In this document: positions 21,366 through 32,608 of the stretch, piece after piece | Numbering within the stretch: position 1 is the stretch's first letter | How the letters are laid out: each line of letters opens with the position of its first letter | Source of the DNA: Muscardinus avellanarius | Taxonomy: Eukaryota; Chordata; Mammalia; Rodentia; Gliridae | Direction: 5' to 3' | DNA: 64,000 nucleotides | NCBI GenBank assembly: GCA_963383645.1 | Contig: OY726560.1 | Span: forward strand, 27,860,800-27,924,799 | Program-made: the position numbers and the translations under genes | Notes under the pieces: generated by a model | The model's database searches: none | What the model saw: the letters and a program-made list of their open reading frames with translations, nothing else | What the model was told of the DNA's origin: nothing

Positions 21366-22930
21366 ACAATTTTTTCCAGTTCTTAAATTTCAGAGTATAT
21401 TTTTAAAATCATAAATTTTAGGCATCTTACCATCATCTTATTTTTCATACCTTAAATATACACAACTCTTGTGGGTTTATTATCCAAATAAAAATCTAGA
21501 TAGTCTTAGAGTCTCTAGGATTTTTTGAACATTCCTATATTGAATACTACAGTTAAATGCCTGGAGGAGGTAGTTGATGAATACATATTGCTTAGCCAGA
21601 TTTTGTGTAGTGAACAACAACTAGAGTTTTCCCAGTGAGAAAACTCCTAATTTCTATTTCTCACTAATTGAGTGGCAGTTTGAAATATAATAAAGACCAC
21701 ATCTATATGTAAGCCAAGCTTATTGTTTAGTGACAGCACCCAGCCAACCACTCCAGATACCAATGGATTGAAACACATGCATTTGGTAAGCCCAAGTCAA
21801 TTGTTAGTGGGCTTTTTCTTTTGTTCTTAGCTGGATTTGTTCACAACATCAGGCAGGGGCTGGCTCTCAGTGAAACTGGGATAATTGAGTGTGACGGTTG
21901 GTTCTGATCCACCTGTCTCAACTTCCAGAAGAGCAAACCTGGGCATGTGGTCCCAGCGCTGGCTAAGGGGCAAGAGCTGATGTGGAAACAGACAAGCGCC
22001 CTGTCAGGTTTCTGCATGTATCTCATCTATTAACACACCATTGGCCAAATCAGATCACATTGCCAACTTCTGAAGCAAGGGGAAGGAAGATCAATTCTGC
22101 CTCTTAGACAAGAATAACGGCAGTCATATCACAAGCAGTGGTGTATACAAGCAGTGGTGAAGAATTTGAGCGATTAATGCAATCAATCTTCATTAACTCA
22201 CTTGATATACTATCCTACATGTTGTATGTGTATAGGAAATGGCCTTTAGTTTTTAGCCTAGTAGAGATTAAATATTATTTGAAATCAAAGGCATTTTTCA
22301 TCATTCTATTTCTTAAATGTTCACTATCATTCTGATTTTCTCTAGGTAAGGTGATTTTAATATCTGCCTTTATGAGTCAGACTTTAATGCCTTATTTTGC
22401 ATACTAACAAAGATTTTTGGAAATTTATCTTTTGTGCATTGCTTTAAGTATACATCCGTCACTGAAAATGTCATATCTTTCTATTTCGACTGCCATGTTA
22501 CAGTTTATTCTAAGTAGACCATTAATCACTTATTTGAAACTTGAACTACTTGAATTCTTTATTGTATCAAAGTTCTTTGTTCAGTCACTTTTCAGTAACT
22601 CAAAATGGTGACAGTTAAAAAATTAAGTTTTTAGAAAATTTACCATGCATATTGTGTATTTGTCTATCATTCTGGAGCAAAATTAAATTCAAACTCTTAA
22701 ATTGAAGCCCTTCAGTAATGAGTGAGTTCACTATTATAAATTCTGGAAAAATATACAAATGAACATTTGAAAAGTAAGAAAAACATGAGCCATTCCTAAT
22801 TTTAATTATTAGTCTGTTTGTACCGTTAGTTTATTACATGTCAGTTTATACTGAAGAGATAAAATCCTCACTTTATTTGCTTATTACATATTAGCTGTGA
22901 AACTTTATTAATTCGTTCAAAGTACCAAGA
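21365..22930. other. Single-copy DNA with one possible LTR-like block
   Basis: No gene seen; frames at 22138-22611 (64-65 codons) are unconvincing. The 21720-22120 block is GC-richer and described separately. Confidence 0.4.
21720..22120. mobile_element. Possible ancient interspersed element, family unknown
   Basis: A GC-richer block with AACATCAGGCAGGGGCTGGC, CATTGGCCAAATCAGATCAC and GCAAGGGGAAGGAAGATC. These recall old dispersed mammalian elements (CATTGGCCAAAGCAAGTCACATGG-like text), but I cannot name the family or find ends. Confidence 0.3.
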
Positions 22931-22934
22931 AAAT

Positions 22935-23215
22935 GGTATATCTAAGTGAAAGAAAAACAGGCCTGGTATTGAATGATCACACTCATGTGGATTAGTTGAT
23001 TTTACAGAATTGTAGGGTAGAATGGTAGTTACCAAAATCTGGAGAGGTTTGGGAAAGGTGTAGCTTAGGAGATATTGATCAAAGAATATATATTTATAGT
23101 TATGATAATACGTACATGAGATCTACTCTTAGTAGCAAATAATAATATTTTATTGTCTTCAAAAGTGCTGAGATTGGTGTTAAGTGTGTTCATCATAAGT
23201 ATGGTAACTTGAGTC
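22935..23215 (+). mobile_element. L1 3' UTR fragment (L1MA-like)
   Basis: CTAAGTGAAAGAAAAACAGGC, GATCACACTCATGTGGATTAG, GGTAGAATGGTAGTTACCAAA and GGAGAGGTTTGGGAAAGG parallel the 19.4-19.6 kb L1 tail. Short and decayed. Confidence 0.65.
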
Positions 23216-24227
23216 TGTGGAGACAGAGTGTGGCAGAAGGTGGGGGACATCAGAAGATTACTGAGCCACCAGGGGTCTCCGATTAATGCAGAGATAGATG
23301 CAGGCAAAGCAGTCCCAGAGTCCAGAAGCCTCATCTGATTTATCAGAAATGACTTTTTTAAACTGAATCTTATGTTAATTAAAGCATGTGGAGTATAAAA
23401 GCCTACACAAACATTATAGAGAATCTTCTAAAAAAAAAAAACAGGGATCACAAGCACTGTGGAGGGGATGATGAGAGTCATTTATAGCTCACCATGGCCA
23501 TCTCTCTGTATTAATTTCACAGAGTACCCAGAATATCTTTTACCATGTAATCCTGTTTCTTATCTTCTCCAAATTTTATTTCATTAGAAGAGAAAAGGAA
23601 CATATTATTTGAAATTATTTTGGCCTCAAGAATGAACTAAAGTTTTTGAGTAGTTGGACATTTAATTCTGAGGTTCCAGCTTATGAAAAGGCCAAGGGGA
23701 GCTGGAATCACAGAACTGCACCCAAGTGTTGGCTCACCTGCCCCTTACAGCAGTGTTGTAATACCCCAGAACTTGAGGGGGAACAGATTTGAAAGGAGCT
23801 AAACAAACAGATTTAGATCTCGGTTTTTCAAACGACAACGCAGTAAGGTAAGGACCTATAATATACATTATCCTGTGAGAAGTATAAGATAAACCATACA
23901 ATAAGGTTGAGGCTCACAGTAGGAAAAAACAGGCAGACAACAGAAATCAAATGGAATTAAAGAACTAGTGACATGAGGTGGTATTCATACTGGAAATCTG
24001 AAAAGATACTATGAAAAAACTATTATCTGAGAATTAGCACTAAAGCCCTAGGAAATGCAAAAATATTCCCGTCATTGGGTATGTGCAACCTGCTAGTAAT
24101 TTCAGACATATACAAATGTGTTTGGAAAGGGTTAAACCAGAATATTCATTAAAAATTTTGAGTTCTGTGGTACTATATATTTATTTAATATCATGGAAGG
24201 ATATGTACTGATTCAGGTTTTAAAAAA
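23216..24227. other. Single-copy DNA, nothing recognised
   Basis: No repeat family, RNA gene or convincing frame. 23690-23830 is locally GC-richer (AAGGCCAAGGGGAGCTGG). Confidence 0.45.
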
Positions 24228-24236
24228 TAAGTGACA

Positions 24237-24474
24237 CCAGGTGTGGTGGTGCACACCTGTAATCCCAGAATTTAGGAGGCTGAAATAGAAGGATCCTGAG
24301 GTTCAAAGCCAGCCTTAATAACCCTCAATAACGTAGCAAAAATCTCAGTAACCTACCGAGAACTTGTTTCAAGATTAAAAAGTAAAAAAATTCTAGTGGT
24401 GTAACTCAGAGAAAGAATGCCCCTGGGTTTGATCCCCAGTACCAAAAAAATAAATAAATAAAAATAAGAAAGGG
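24237..24474 (+). mobile_element. Dimeric B1-ID SINE with lengthened left monomer
   Basis: CCAGGTGTGGTGGTGCACACC...GGTTCAAAGCC, then an extended middle with repeated CAATAAC/TAGCA-type words, then GTGTAACTCAGAGAAAGAATGCCCC and GATCCCCAGTACC with (AAAT)n tail. TSD TAAGTGACA at 24228-24236 and 24475-24483. Confidence 0.88.
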
Positions 24475-24483
24475 TAAGTGACA

Positions 24484-25380
24484 TTAATGGCAATAGTGAA
24501 CTAATGAAATGATGCTGTGACAACTTGTTAAAAAACAAAACAAAACAAAAACTAAAGGCTATGACATTGTATTTATTTAGATGGGATGTATGAAGTCTTA
24601 ACTGTTGATGTAGCTTGTGTACATACAAAAAACTAAACAAAAGAGTAGACCCATGTATGTTCATACATGTTGAATGTGACAGAGAACACCAGTTCAAGCA
24701 ACAGAGTGATAAACATTTAAACATTACAGAAAACAGTATCATTTATATTTTCTAAAAATTTCCTTCAAATATTTTATATTACTATCTACTTCAGTGAAAT
24801 ATTTTATTCACATTATTACATTAACAAATGAGTTTTGATTAAAAATGACAATTACATCTAATTTTATATACTCCCCAAATATCATAACTTTTCCCAAATG
24901 ATTATTTTCATATCTACTATTATCCTTATAAATTACATCATCTTTTTGTTTAGAAAGAGACATTTAAAATGAAACTTATTTAGCACCCAGGTTCTATTTC
25001 AAACTTTTTTTTGTTGTTTATCAAATTTGGCCATTGAAAAATAGTTATTTTTTCCTTAGGATGAATACACTCTTTTATTTATTTTAATATTATAATTACT
25101 AACTCATATATTCTATTTTATACAATCCTTTTCATAATATCCTTTCTATTTTAATTATTCTTTTTTTCTCTTTTAAATGACTCCACCTCTTTGGAATATG
25201 TATGAGTAAGAATCCAAATCAAATATATCTACCCATAATTCTGTCATTTGGTTCAAAATCTAACCTTTGCTTGTTGTCCCTTCTTTATCAACCTTTTTGA
25301 AAGGCTGACTCCTGCCATTTCCAATTTTTTTCTTCATCAAGCCCTGAATTCAAGGTATGCAATAAAAATTTATCCTCCTA
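24484..25380. other. Single-copy AT-rich DNA
   Basis: A minus-strand 129-codon frame (24353-24742) runs out of the preceding SINE and is Phe/Leu/Ser-rich with no domain. No gene supported. Confidence 0.45.
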
Positions 25381-25522
25381 GCTGCACCTGGTAGCTTATG
25401 CCTATAATTACCATACTTGGGAGTCCTCAATAATATAGTAAGATTCTCAGCAAAAGAAAAAATATAGGGCTAGGGGTGTAGCTTGAATGTAAGAAGTCCC
25501 TGGGTTCAATCCCCAGCACCCC
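25381..25522 (+). mobile_element. Dimeric SINE with internal deletions
   Basis: CTGCACCTGGTAGCTTATGCC, TACTTGGGAG, then AGGGCTAGGGGTGTAGCTTGAATG...GTTCAATCCCCAGCACC. The left monomer has lost about 50 bp. Confidence 0.75.
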
Positions 25523-25525
25523 CTT

Positions 25526-25701
25526 ATATATATTTTCTTTTGTATCTCAGTCTCAACCTAGCTTCCACATATGAGGGAAAACATATGACCCTTCATTAAT
25601 TTTGTGAATGACTGATATCACTCAGGATACTATTTTCTAGTTCCATCTATTTTTCTGAAAATGACATAATTTTTGTTCTTTTAGGTGGAGTAGAATTTCA
25701 C

Positions 25702-25759
<58 letters not shown>

Positions 25760-25864
25760 ATAATTTTGTACTTCATTCTTCTGTTAATGGGCAACTCAGC
25801 TGGTTCCATAATTTGGCTATTAGGAATGGTGCTGCTATAAGCACAGATATGCATATATCACTAT
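25526..25864 (-). mobile_element. Inverted 5' segment of a probable twin-primed L1
   Basis: Minus-strand L1: AGCTTCCACATATGAGGGAA, GATATCACTCAGGATACTATTTTC, AGTTCCATCTATTTTTCTG and, after a (TA)n run, GGGCAACTCAGCTGGTTCC and AATGGTGCTGCTATAAGC. It joins plus-strand L1 3' UTR at about 25865, the layout expected from 5' inversion. Confidence 0.7.
25702..25756. repeat. (TG)n(TA)n microsatellite inside L1
   Basis: Four TG units followed by about 23 TA units. The equivalent site in other L1 copies here (37665-37685) also has a short TATATA, so the run grew from L1 sequence. Confidence 0.95.
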
Positions 25865-26145
25865 ACTATACTAAAGGAAGAGAAACTCTCATGGATTTCT
25901 GGAGGGTTATGGGAAAGGGATGGGGGAGGAAGGCTTGATGAAGGAAAGGCTTCAGTTGGCAGGATGCAAATATACAAAACGATCAATTCAAATTTCAGTG
26001 TTGTTCATGGAGAAGAGGAAGGTTCGCTGTAGCAGTAAGAAGGACGCTCACCAAGAGCCCTGTGCACATGTCTTTATCACTCTCAGAACGTCAGCATGAT
26101 GTATGATTACAATGCACTGATACAAATAAAAAAGAAAATCATCTT
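25865..26145 (+). mobile_element. Direct 3' segment of a probable twin-primed L1
   Basis: GGGTTATGGGAAAGGGATGGGGG and ATGATGTATGATTACAATGCAC, followed by TGATACAAATAAAAAAG, give the plus-strand end of an L1 3' UTR with A-rich tail. It follows directly on the inverted 5' segment. Confidence 0.65.
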
Positions 26146-26303
26146 TGTTTTCTAAATCTGTGCCTTTTTCATATTCTTAGTAATACCATTCTGCTTTTAA
26201 TCACTCAGGGTTGAAACATCTGATAGTATTGGACATCCTGATCTCTTTGTGGTCGAATAAAGAGACTAAGTCAATAATGTGTGATATAAGACAATTAAAG
26301 TAT

Positions 26304-26510
26304 CCAGGTGTGCTGGCACAAGCCTGTAATCCAATACTTGGGAGAGTGAGACAGGAGGATCAGAAGTTTCAGACCAGCCTCCTCAGTTTACCGAGACTCA
26401 TAGCAACCTAGTGAGACCATGTTTTAGAACAAAAAATAAAAAGGTATGTGGGCTGGGTATGTAGCTCAGAGGTAGAATGGCCCTGGATTTAATCCCTACT
26501 GCTACAGACA
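26304..26510 (+). mobile_element. Dimeric B1-ID SINE
   Basis: CCAGGTGTGCTGGCACAAGCC, ACAGGAGGATCAGAAG, then GGCTGGGTATGTAGCTCAGAGGTAGAATG...TTTAATCCC. Moderately diverged. Confidence 0.85.
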
Positions 26511-27034
26511 AAGAAACAAGCTAACAAACAAGCCCAAGGCAAGTGTTAGTTTCCTATTCTGGAAGGATCATCTGCACTGCTCAGAATGGTGACTGGACTT
26601 TGAGTGTTTCTGATAATGAGTCAATTTCCTGTGATGGAAGCATATTACATGTGAGAAATATTCCTTTACCAATGTAAGCTACTTTGCATTTGAGGCTTGC
26701 ATGCTGTTGTATAATATAGTTAATATAAGTTGGTAACTTATTCTTTTTCTAATCCTATGACTTCAACTCTACTGTAAGTCTGTGTTGTGTCTGATATAAG
26801 CTACAATAGAAAAAAAATGCCAACTCACTTTTCCACCTTCAAGCTGATCCATTCATTTCTACTTTTCCACTACTAAAAAATGTTTTGTTTTCTAAATATT
26901 TTATGTTAAATTATCTTTAGTGAATATTTTTTCTACTGACATATCAGTTGTTTTTGCTCATGGAAGTCAGCGGAATGATTAACAACAGAAAACTATATTA
27001 ATAATGTTATTTTCTTGTACTATCTACTTATTCA
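26511..27034. other. Single-copy DNA, nothing recognised
   Basis: No gene or repeat family recognised. Confidence 0.4.
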
Positions 27035-27083
27035 TTCAATGATTATAGGTTAAGTGTCCACTGTCTGCTATAATTGGCACAGA

Positions 27084-27145
<62 letters not shown>

Positions 27146-27180
27146 GTTCCTGACTTTGTGGAGGTTACATTCTAGTGTCG
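27035..27180 (+). other. Possible ancient interspersed repeat with (AT)n inside
   Basis: TTCATTCAATGATTATAGG...GTGTCCACTGTCTGCTATAATTGG and, after the AT run, CTGACTTTGTGGAGGTTACATTCTAGTG follow the order of an old mammalian repeat (ATTCATTCAACAAAT...CATGGAGCTTACATTCTAGTG). I cannot name the family. Confidence 0.4.
27092..27143. repeat. (AT)n microsatellite
   Basis: About 26 uninterrupted AT units after an A-run. Confidence 0.97.
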
Positions 27181-27318
27181 TTTAAAATGGTAATAATTTA
27201 TAACCAAGTTAAGTATTTCAAAAATATTAGAATATTGAAAAAAATCCAATATACTATTTTACTAGTATATTATACTATGGTGTAATATCTAAGATGATTT
27301 TTTTGTTTCAGTGTTTTC

Positions 27319-27390
27319 ATTGCTGGGGATTAGACACAGGGACTCACACAAGCTGGTCAAGCTCTACCACTAACCTACATCCCAAGGCCT
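27319..27390 (-). mobile_element. ID element
   Basis: TTGCTGGGGATTAGACACAGG, ACACAAGCTGGTCAAGCTCTACCAC and TACATCCCAAGGCC match a minus-strand simple ID element (tRNA-Ala-derived). Confidence 0.7.
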
Positions 27391-27417
27391 AAAGTGATGT
27401 ATTATAACAGCAAATAA

Positions 27418-27685
27418 TAGTATACTACAATAGTTAAGAATGCAGACTTTGAAGACCCATTGAAGTATCAATTCTGTTTTCTAAAATATACTAATATGTA
27501 TATATTATATACTAATATGTATAATGCTATATACTATATCCTAACATATACTTAGATATATTATTTATAAAATATGATCAATAGTAATACATTAAAAAGT
27601 TGTTGTGAAGATTAAATGCAATCATGTTTCAAATGCCTAGGATATAGTAATGGTTCAATAAATGCTAGTATTGTTATTTTTTTCC
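27418..27685 (+). mobile_element. MIR relic with TA-rich insertion
   Basis: TAGTTAAGAATGCAGACTTTG matches the MIR 5' part. TTGTTGTGAAGATTAAATGC, GCCTAGGATATAGTAATGG and TTCAATAAATGCTAGTATTG match its 3' part. The middle (27485-27590) is replaced by TA-rich text. Confidence 0.6.
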
Positions 27686-28482
27686 TCTGATGACAAAATG
27701 CAGCATCCAGTCTTTACATATAATATCAAACTTATTTCATAAACATTAATAAGAATGTTAACTTATTTAGTACAAGCAGAATATAAAACTTTACAGGTCA
27801 TATATTTTATTTTAAATATTTTTACTCATTTTTTATATTTTAGGAGTTTTAAAATAAAATAAATCTAGCAATATGTTTTGGACAATTAAATATTTATGAA
27901 TCATGTTTTATTTATTATTTATTTTCATAAAGATAAAAAATATGTATTTTTGTTGTTTAGATCTTACTATTAGTTTAAACAAAGTCTGTCTACAATACCT
28001 GCTTCTACATGCTTCAAATAAGGTACATTTTCTCAATTTTTCTCTTCTGCTTTATAAAAGAATAATGCTACCGACTGTTGGCTCAACTACATGATTAGGG
28101 AAAAATCTGCCCAAACTAGAAAATTGCAGTGTATCATGAAATTATTATTTTGTAAGCCCGAACATTACATGGCATTGGCAGCACACACTGGGTCTTGAGA
28201 AGCAAAAAGCCTTCAGTAGATACCTTTTTTATTTAACCATTTGTTCACTGGCACCTACTAGCATAAGATCTTAAGAGACTAAATGAATAAACAATAGATT
28301 TCAGTATCAAGAGTTCAACTTATCTTTATTCCTGTTGCTTTGGCCTAGGAAAACACGCAAAGTGAGACAATTGCTATTTTAATTTCTTTCAGATTCTAAG
28401 AGACCTAGAGCTTTGGAAGTATAAAAGAAAATATCTTAAAATTAATCAAGTTAAATTTATTTACTTTTACTTATAATTATCT
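27686..28482. other. Single-copy DNA, nothing recognised
   Basis: AT-rich; a 63-codon frame at 27903-28094 has no recognisable feature. Confidence 0.4.
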
Positions 28483-28683
28483 TTTTTTTTGGTACAGAAG
28501 ATTGAGGATTGAACTTAGTGGCATTCTACCTCAAGCCTTTTTAACTTTTAATTTTTTGGAACAGGGTTCTCCTGTGTTGCTGAAAGTGTCACTAAGCTGG
28601 TGAACCTGGCTTCAAAACTGCAATCCTCCTGTCTAAGCCTACCGAATATTGGGATTATAGGTGTCTGCCACCATGCCTGGCTT
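28483..28683 (-). mobile_element. Dimeric B1-ID SINE, diverged
   Basis: GAGGATTGAACTTAGTGGCATTC, TTTTTTGGAACAGGG and CTGTCTAAGCCTACC...GCCACCATGCCTGGC in minus-strand order. Confidence 0.82.
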
Positions 28684-29689
28684 TAAATGATAATTTTTAA
28701 ATTTAGACACTATAAAGAAGTTAGCACTGTCATTTGACTCATTCAACATGGTGATGATATGTGAAATGTAGGCAAGCTGCCCACACATGTATATTGATAG
28801 CAAATCATTTTCTTGAGCACAAGTTAAATGCCTCTTCATATACATACTTTTTTTACCATTGATAACTATACAAAAATTTTTGAAAACCAAGCATATTTTT
28901 AAAAAATCAAATTAAAACATACTAGACACTTTGAAGAAATTTTATTTATGGAATGACTTTTCTATTCTCTTTTTAACTCATTATCTCTTAGCATTGGTTC
29001 AACCAAAACTGTAAAGCACATATTACAGAAGGACTGCCTTTCAGAGAATCATGAGATCTGATAATTGAAAAAAACAAAAAAAAGGGCAGATGTTTATTTC
29101 AATGCCCCATCCAGATAGGAATATCTTTTTCTAATGTGTCTTACCGTGCTCCTCAACTTCAATCTTATTTCATTTGTTGGGATATTTGTACATTTTTTTT
29201 TTTACTTTTTTATCCTCACAGTCTAATCCTCTCTAAATATTTAGGGCCATACTCTATTTCTCTTGTCTGAAAACATTTTTTATAACACCCATATTAGCCC
29301 AAAATGGTTTCCTTACATTTCAAGTAAGAAAAAAATCCATCACAATTTGTTGTCTGTTAATTAATGGTGCAGGTGGATAATCCTTGCTCCAATCAAACTT
29401 AATGATTATAAATGTTCTCCAATCCACAAATAATCAATTGATATTTAACACTTAACCCAATCTGTAACATACAGTATGTGTTGTTTGGCTTTGTGTTGTA
29501 CACAAAGCCAGAACTCTGCCATTATTGACTTTAGATTATCACCAAAAGTTGTTATTCAGAATGTAACCAATAGATACCTTGACAGAGCTGAAATAAATAG
29601 AATTTTAGCCATTCCAAATAATTAGCAATGCATGCAAAGTGTGTATAAATCACTTTGTGTTTAACAAAAGAAACCCTTATGTTTCCTTT
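28684..29689. other. Single-copy DNA, nothing recognised
   Basis: No gene seen. The 83-codon minus-strand frame at 28639-28890 begins in single-copy DNA and ends in SINE. Confidence 0.4.
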
Positions 29690-30545
29690 TAAACAGATTA
29701 ATTAAAGTACAATTGACATACCATACAATTCACACTTGTAAAGTGTATAATTCAATGTTTGAATACATTTACAGGTTGTATAGCCATCTGCACAGTCTAA
29801 TTTTAGAGCCTTTTGCCCCCTCCTCCAAGAAAAGAAGCACTGCATCTATTAGCATTCACTTTCCATTCTCTCCTCATCCTTTCCTAGCCTTAGGCAGACA
29901 TCAATGTACTTTTCTTCTCTATACATTGTCTGTTCTGGAAAGATTGTATGAATAGAATCAAAATATTTATGTCCTTAAAACTGGCTTATTTAACTTAGCA
30001 AAATGTTTCCAACGTTCATCAGTTGTAGCATATATTGGTACCTCATTTCTTCCCATTGTCAGATAATAAATCACCGATTCATCAGTTATTGTCCATTTGA
30101 GTTATTTTGGCTATTATATATAATGATGCTTTGAACATTTGTATACAGATTTTTATGTGAATATATATTTATGCACTCTGGTATATAATTAGGAGTTAAA
30201 TTGCTGGATCATAAATAACTTTATAATTAACTGTGTGTGGGTAGGGGTATTGGGGTTTGGACACAGGTGCATTCCACCTCTGAGATACATCTCCTGCATT
30301 GTTTTATTTTCTATTTTGAAACAGGATGTCACTACGGTGCTGAGACTGACTGAGAACCTATGATCTTCCTATCTCAGCCTATCAAACACTAAGATTCCAG
30401 GCGTACACCACCACTATGGTTAACTTTTTGAGAAATTACTTCACTGTTTTTAAAGTGATTTCACCATTTTATATTGCACCAGCAATGTATATTGAATAAT
30501 ATTTTCTCTGCCTTCTCACCAATACTTGTTATTTATCTGTTTACT
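29690..30545 (-). mobile_element. Ancient L1M element, split by a SINE
   Basis: A long minus-strand match to the old L1M 3' UTR and late ORF2: AAAGTACAATTGACATACC, CATACAATTCACACTTGTAAAG, AAGCACTGCATCTATTAGCA, GTTCTGGAAAGATTGTATG, GCAAAATGTTTCCAACG, AATTGCTGGATCATAA. It resumes after the SINE with CACCAGCAATGTATATTGA and CTTCTCACCAATACTTG. Decayed and inactive. Confidence 0.82.
30233..30419 (-). mobile_element. Old dimeric SINE inside L1M
   Basis: GGGGTATTGGGGTTTGGAC, CTATTTTGAAACAGGATG, CTATCTCAGCCTATC and GTACACCACCAC. A short TSD TTAACT at 30227-30232 and 30420-30425. It inserted into an already present L1M. Confidence 0.82.
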
Positions 30546-31674
30546 TAAAAACATTGTGGGCATGGTTTTGATTTTAACTTCTAGAGGAGGTGAACTGCCT
30601 ACTCTTTTCCATGCAATAAACAGGAGGATGTTTAAGACCCTATTTATGAGATCATCTTTAAGGTTCCAACACAGGCCGGGCCCATCAGCTTCCACCTACC
30701 TCCCAACACCATTCAGTTCTATCCTCATATTTGGACTTGCTTTTTATTCCTTCAAAGTGTTAGAGGATACATTTATTTTAGGATTATAAAATATTTTTGT
30801 CTAACTCTGGCCCTGCTCAATGAGTCATGACTGAAAAAGAATGCAATTTACATTATTACATATCTAAAATGCTGCAGGGACATACAGTTTGTGGTCTGCA
30901 TAAAATGAAAGTCACTCTATTGAAAGGCACTAATTATACAAACAACTCCAGAAGTAATCAAGAATTACTGTAATATAATCTAGATTGGATAAATAATAGA
31001 TGATAACCTAGACGGGGAAGAAACTCATTTCAACAAAGATGCCACTTCTTCCCAAATCATCTATAAATTTAATGACATATTAGTTAATATAACAATAAAA
31101 TTTTGGAGAGTGTCGATGACCGTCTTTGTGAAGAATCCACTTTACCAAGTGTGGTGTGTATGTAGGTCATTACCATTATAAACTGCATTATCATGTGAAA
31201 GCGTAGTGCACCAGTAAAAGTATTAAAGAAAGAATCCACTTTAAATGTATATAGAAAATTTCTGAAAATAGGCAAATAGAGTAGGTATTTGCCTTAATAG
31301 ATATACTTTGAAGGTACATTACTTTAAATGTATTATTAGTATAATAGCAATAATACATAAATTAATAAAGCTATATGGAGTTCAGATACAGACCTACGTT
31401 GTAGCGTTTCTGGCTTGAAATTTTACAACATGGAGAATGACTTGTACATTCTCTAAGTAGTTTAGGGACCATTGACTATCCACTTAAGAGAAATAGAAGT
31501 TAAGACAGTTCACCCCTGAGGCCAAATATATTTCAGATAAACTAATGATTCAAATGCAAAGAATAAAACCATGAAGTAACCAGAGGGAAATACAGAAGAA
31601 TACTTTCAAATATTGAGAATGGGGAGAGTCTCAAAAATCATCAGAACCCCAGGTTCACAGATAACGATGCCCCA
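30546..31674. other. Single-copy DNA, nothing recognised
   Basis: No gene supported; an 87-codon frame (30526-30789) starts in L1M. 30660-30720 is GC-richer (CACAGGCCGGGCCCATCAGC). No repeat named after 30546. Confidence 0.4.
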
Positions 31675-31832
31675 CATTTATAGAGCATTCGCTATGTGCT
31701 GAAGCATATTACAGATGTTAACCTGCGTAATCCTCAAAATCTTATAAGTTAAAGTTCCATGATGACTCTTGTTTCACAGATAAAAAGGAATGGAGGCATA
31801 GTAATATTCCTTGCTTAGAATAACATAATACT

Positions 31833-32026
31833 ACCCGGGTGTGGGGGCACATGCATGTAATCCTACTGCTTGGGAGGCTGAGATAGGAGGATTGCATAGG
31901 TTCGAAGCCAGCCTCAGTTACTTAGTGAGGCTCTCAGCAACTTAGTGAGATCCTGTTTCCAGATAAATTATAAAAATAGGGCTGGGGTGTTACCCAGAGG
32001 TAGAAAGCCTCTAGGTTCTACCCCTC

Positions 32027-32070
<44 letters not shown>
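31833..32070 (+). mobile_element. Dimeric B1-ID SINE, S3, with (AC)n tail
   Basis: CCCGGGTGTGGGGGCACATG, GGTTCGAAGCC B box at about 31901-31911, the unshortened middle (AGCTTACTTAGTGAGG-type text) and an ID half ending CCTCAGTA. The tail is pure (AC)n at 32030-32070, not poly-A. I found no clear TSD. Confidence 0.9.
32030..32070. repeat. (AC)n microsatellite at a SINE tail
   Basis: About 20 AC units directly after the ID half of the S3 SINE. Confidence 0.98.
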
Positions 32071-32073
<3 letters not shown>

Positions 32074-32236
32074 CCTAAGATTAAAAAGCAAGACCAGTGT
32101 TTGAAGCTATTTCTCTACTTCCAGAGTCTGTGGACTTAACTACAATACCTTATTTCAAAAAGAATTAGATGTTCAAAGTATAATACAAATAAGAGAACAA
32201 TATAAAAGAAAAAATAAAAATAGAAACAAAACACTT

Positions 32237-32456
32237 AGCTGGGCGTGGTGGCGCACTCTTGTAATCCCAGCATTTGGGAGGCTGAGACAGGAGGATTGTG
32301 GTTCACGGCCAGTCTCAGCTACTTAGTGAGGCCCTTTGCAACTCAGTGAGACCCTGTTTCAAAATAAAGAATACAAAATATGGCTGGGAGTGTCACTCAG
32401 AGGTAGAATGTTCCTGGGTTCCATCCCCAGTACTGCAAAATTAAAAAAAAAGAAAG
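32237..32456 (+). mobile_element. Dimeric B1-ID SINE, S1-like
   Basis: GCTGGGCGTGGTGGCGCAC...CTTTGCAACTCAGTGAGACC, TTTCAAAATAAAG, ID half ending CATCCCCAGTACTGC and A-rich tail. TSD AAAACACTT at 32228-32236 and 32457-32465. Confidence 0.92.
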
Positions 32457-32608
32457 AAAACACTTGATAGACATAACATGTGACTTTGCTGGAAATAATT
32501 CCTACAAATGAATAAAATAAAGGCAACAGCCTGAGATGAAAGACAAAAAAGCCAATGTGAAATAGGTAAAGAATATGAACACATGATCAACTAAAAAGAA
32601 ATGTAAAT

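Larger units (their letters stand above)
31675..32150 (-). mobile_element. MIR split by an S3 SINE
   Basis: 31675-31832 (GCATTCGCTATGTGCTGAAGC, TTAACCTGCGTAATCCTC, GTTTCACAGATAAAAAGGA) and 32071-32150 (GTGTTTGAAGCTA, TTCCAGAGTCTGTGG, CTTAACTACAATACC) are two ends of one minus-strand MIR. The SINE at 31833-32070 separates them. Confidence 0.72.

Noticed and set aside
24353..24742. 129-codon minus-strand frame
   Set aside because: It is partly SINE sequence and otherwise Phe/Leu/Ser-rich without a domain.
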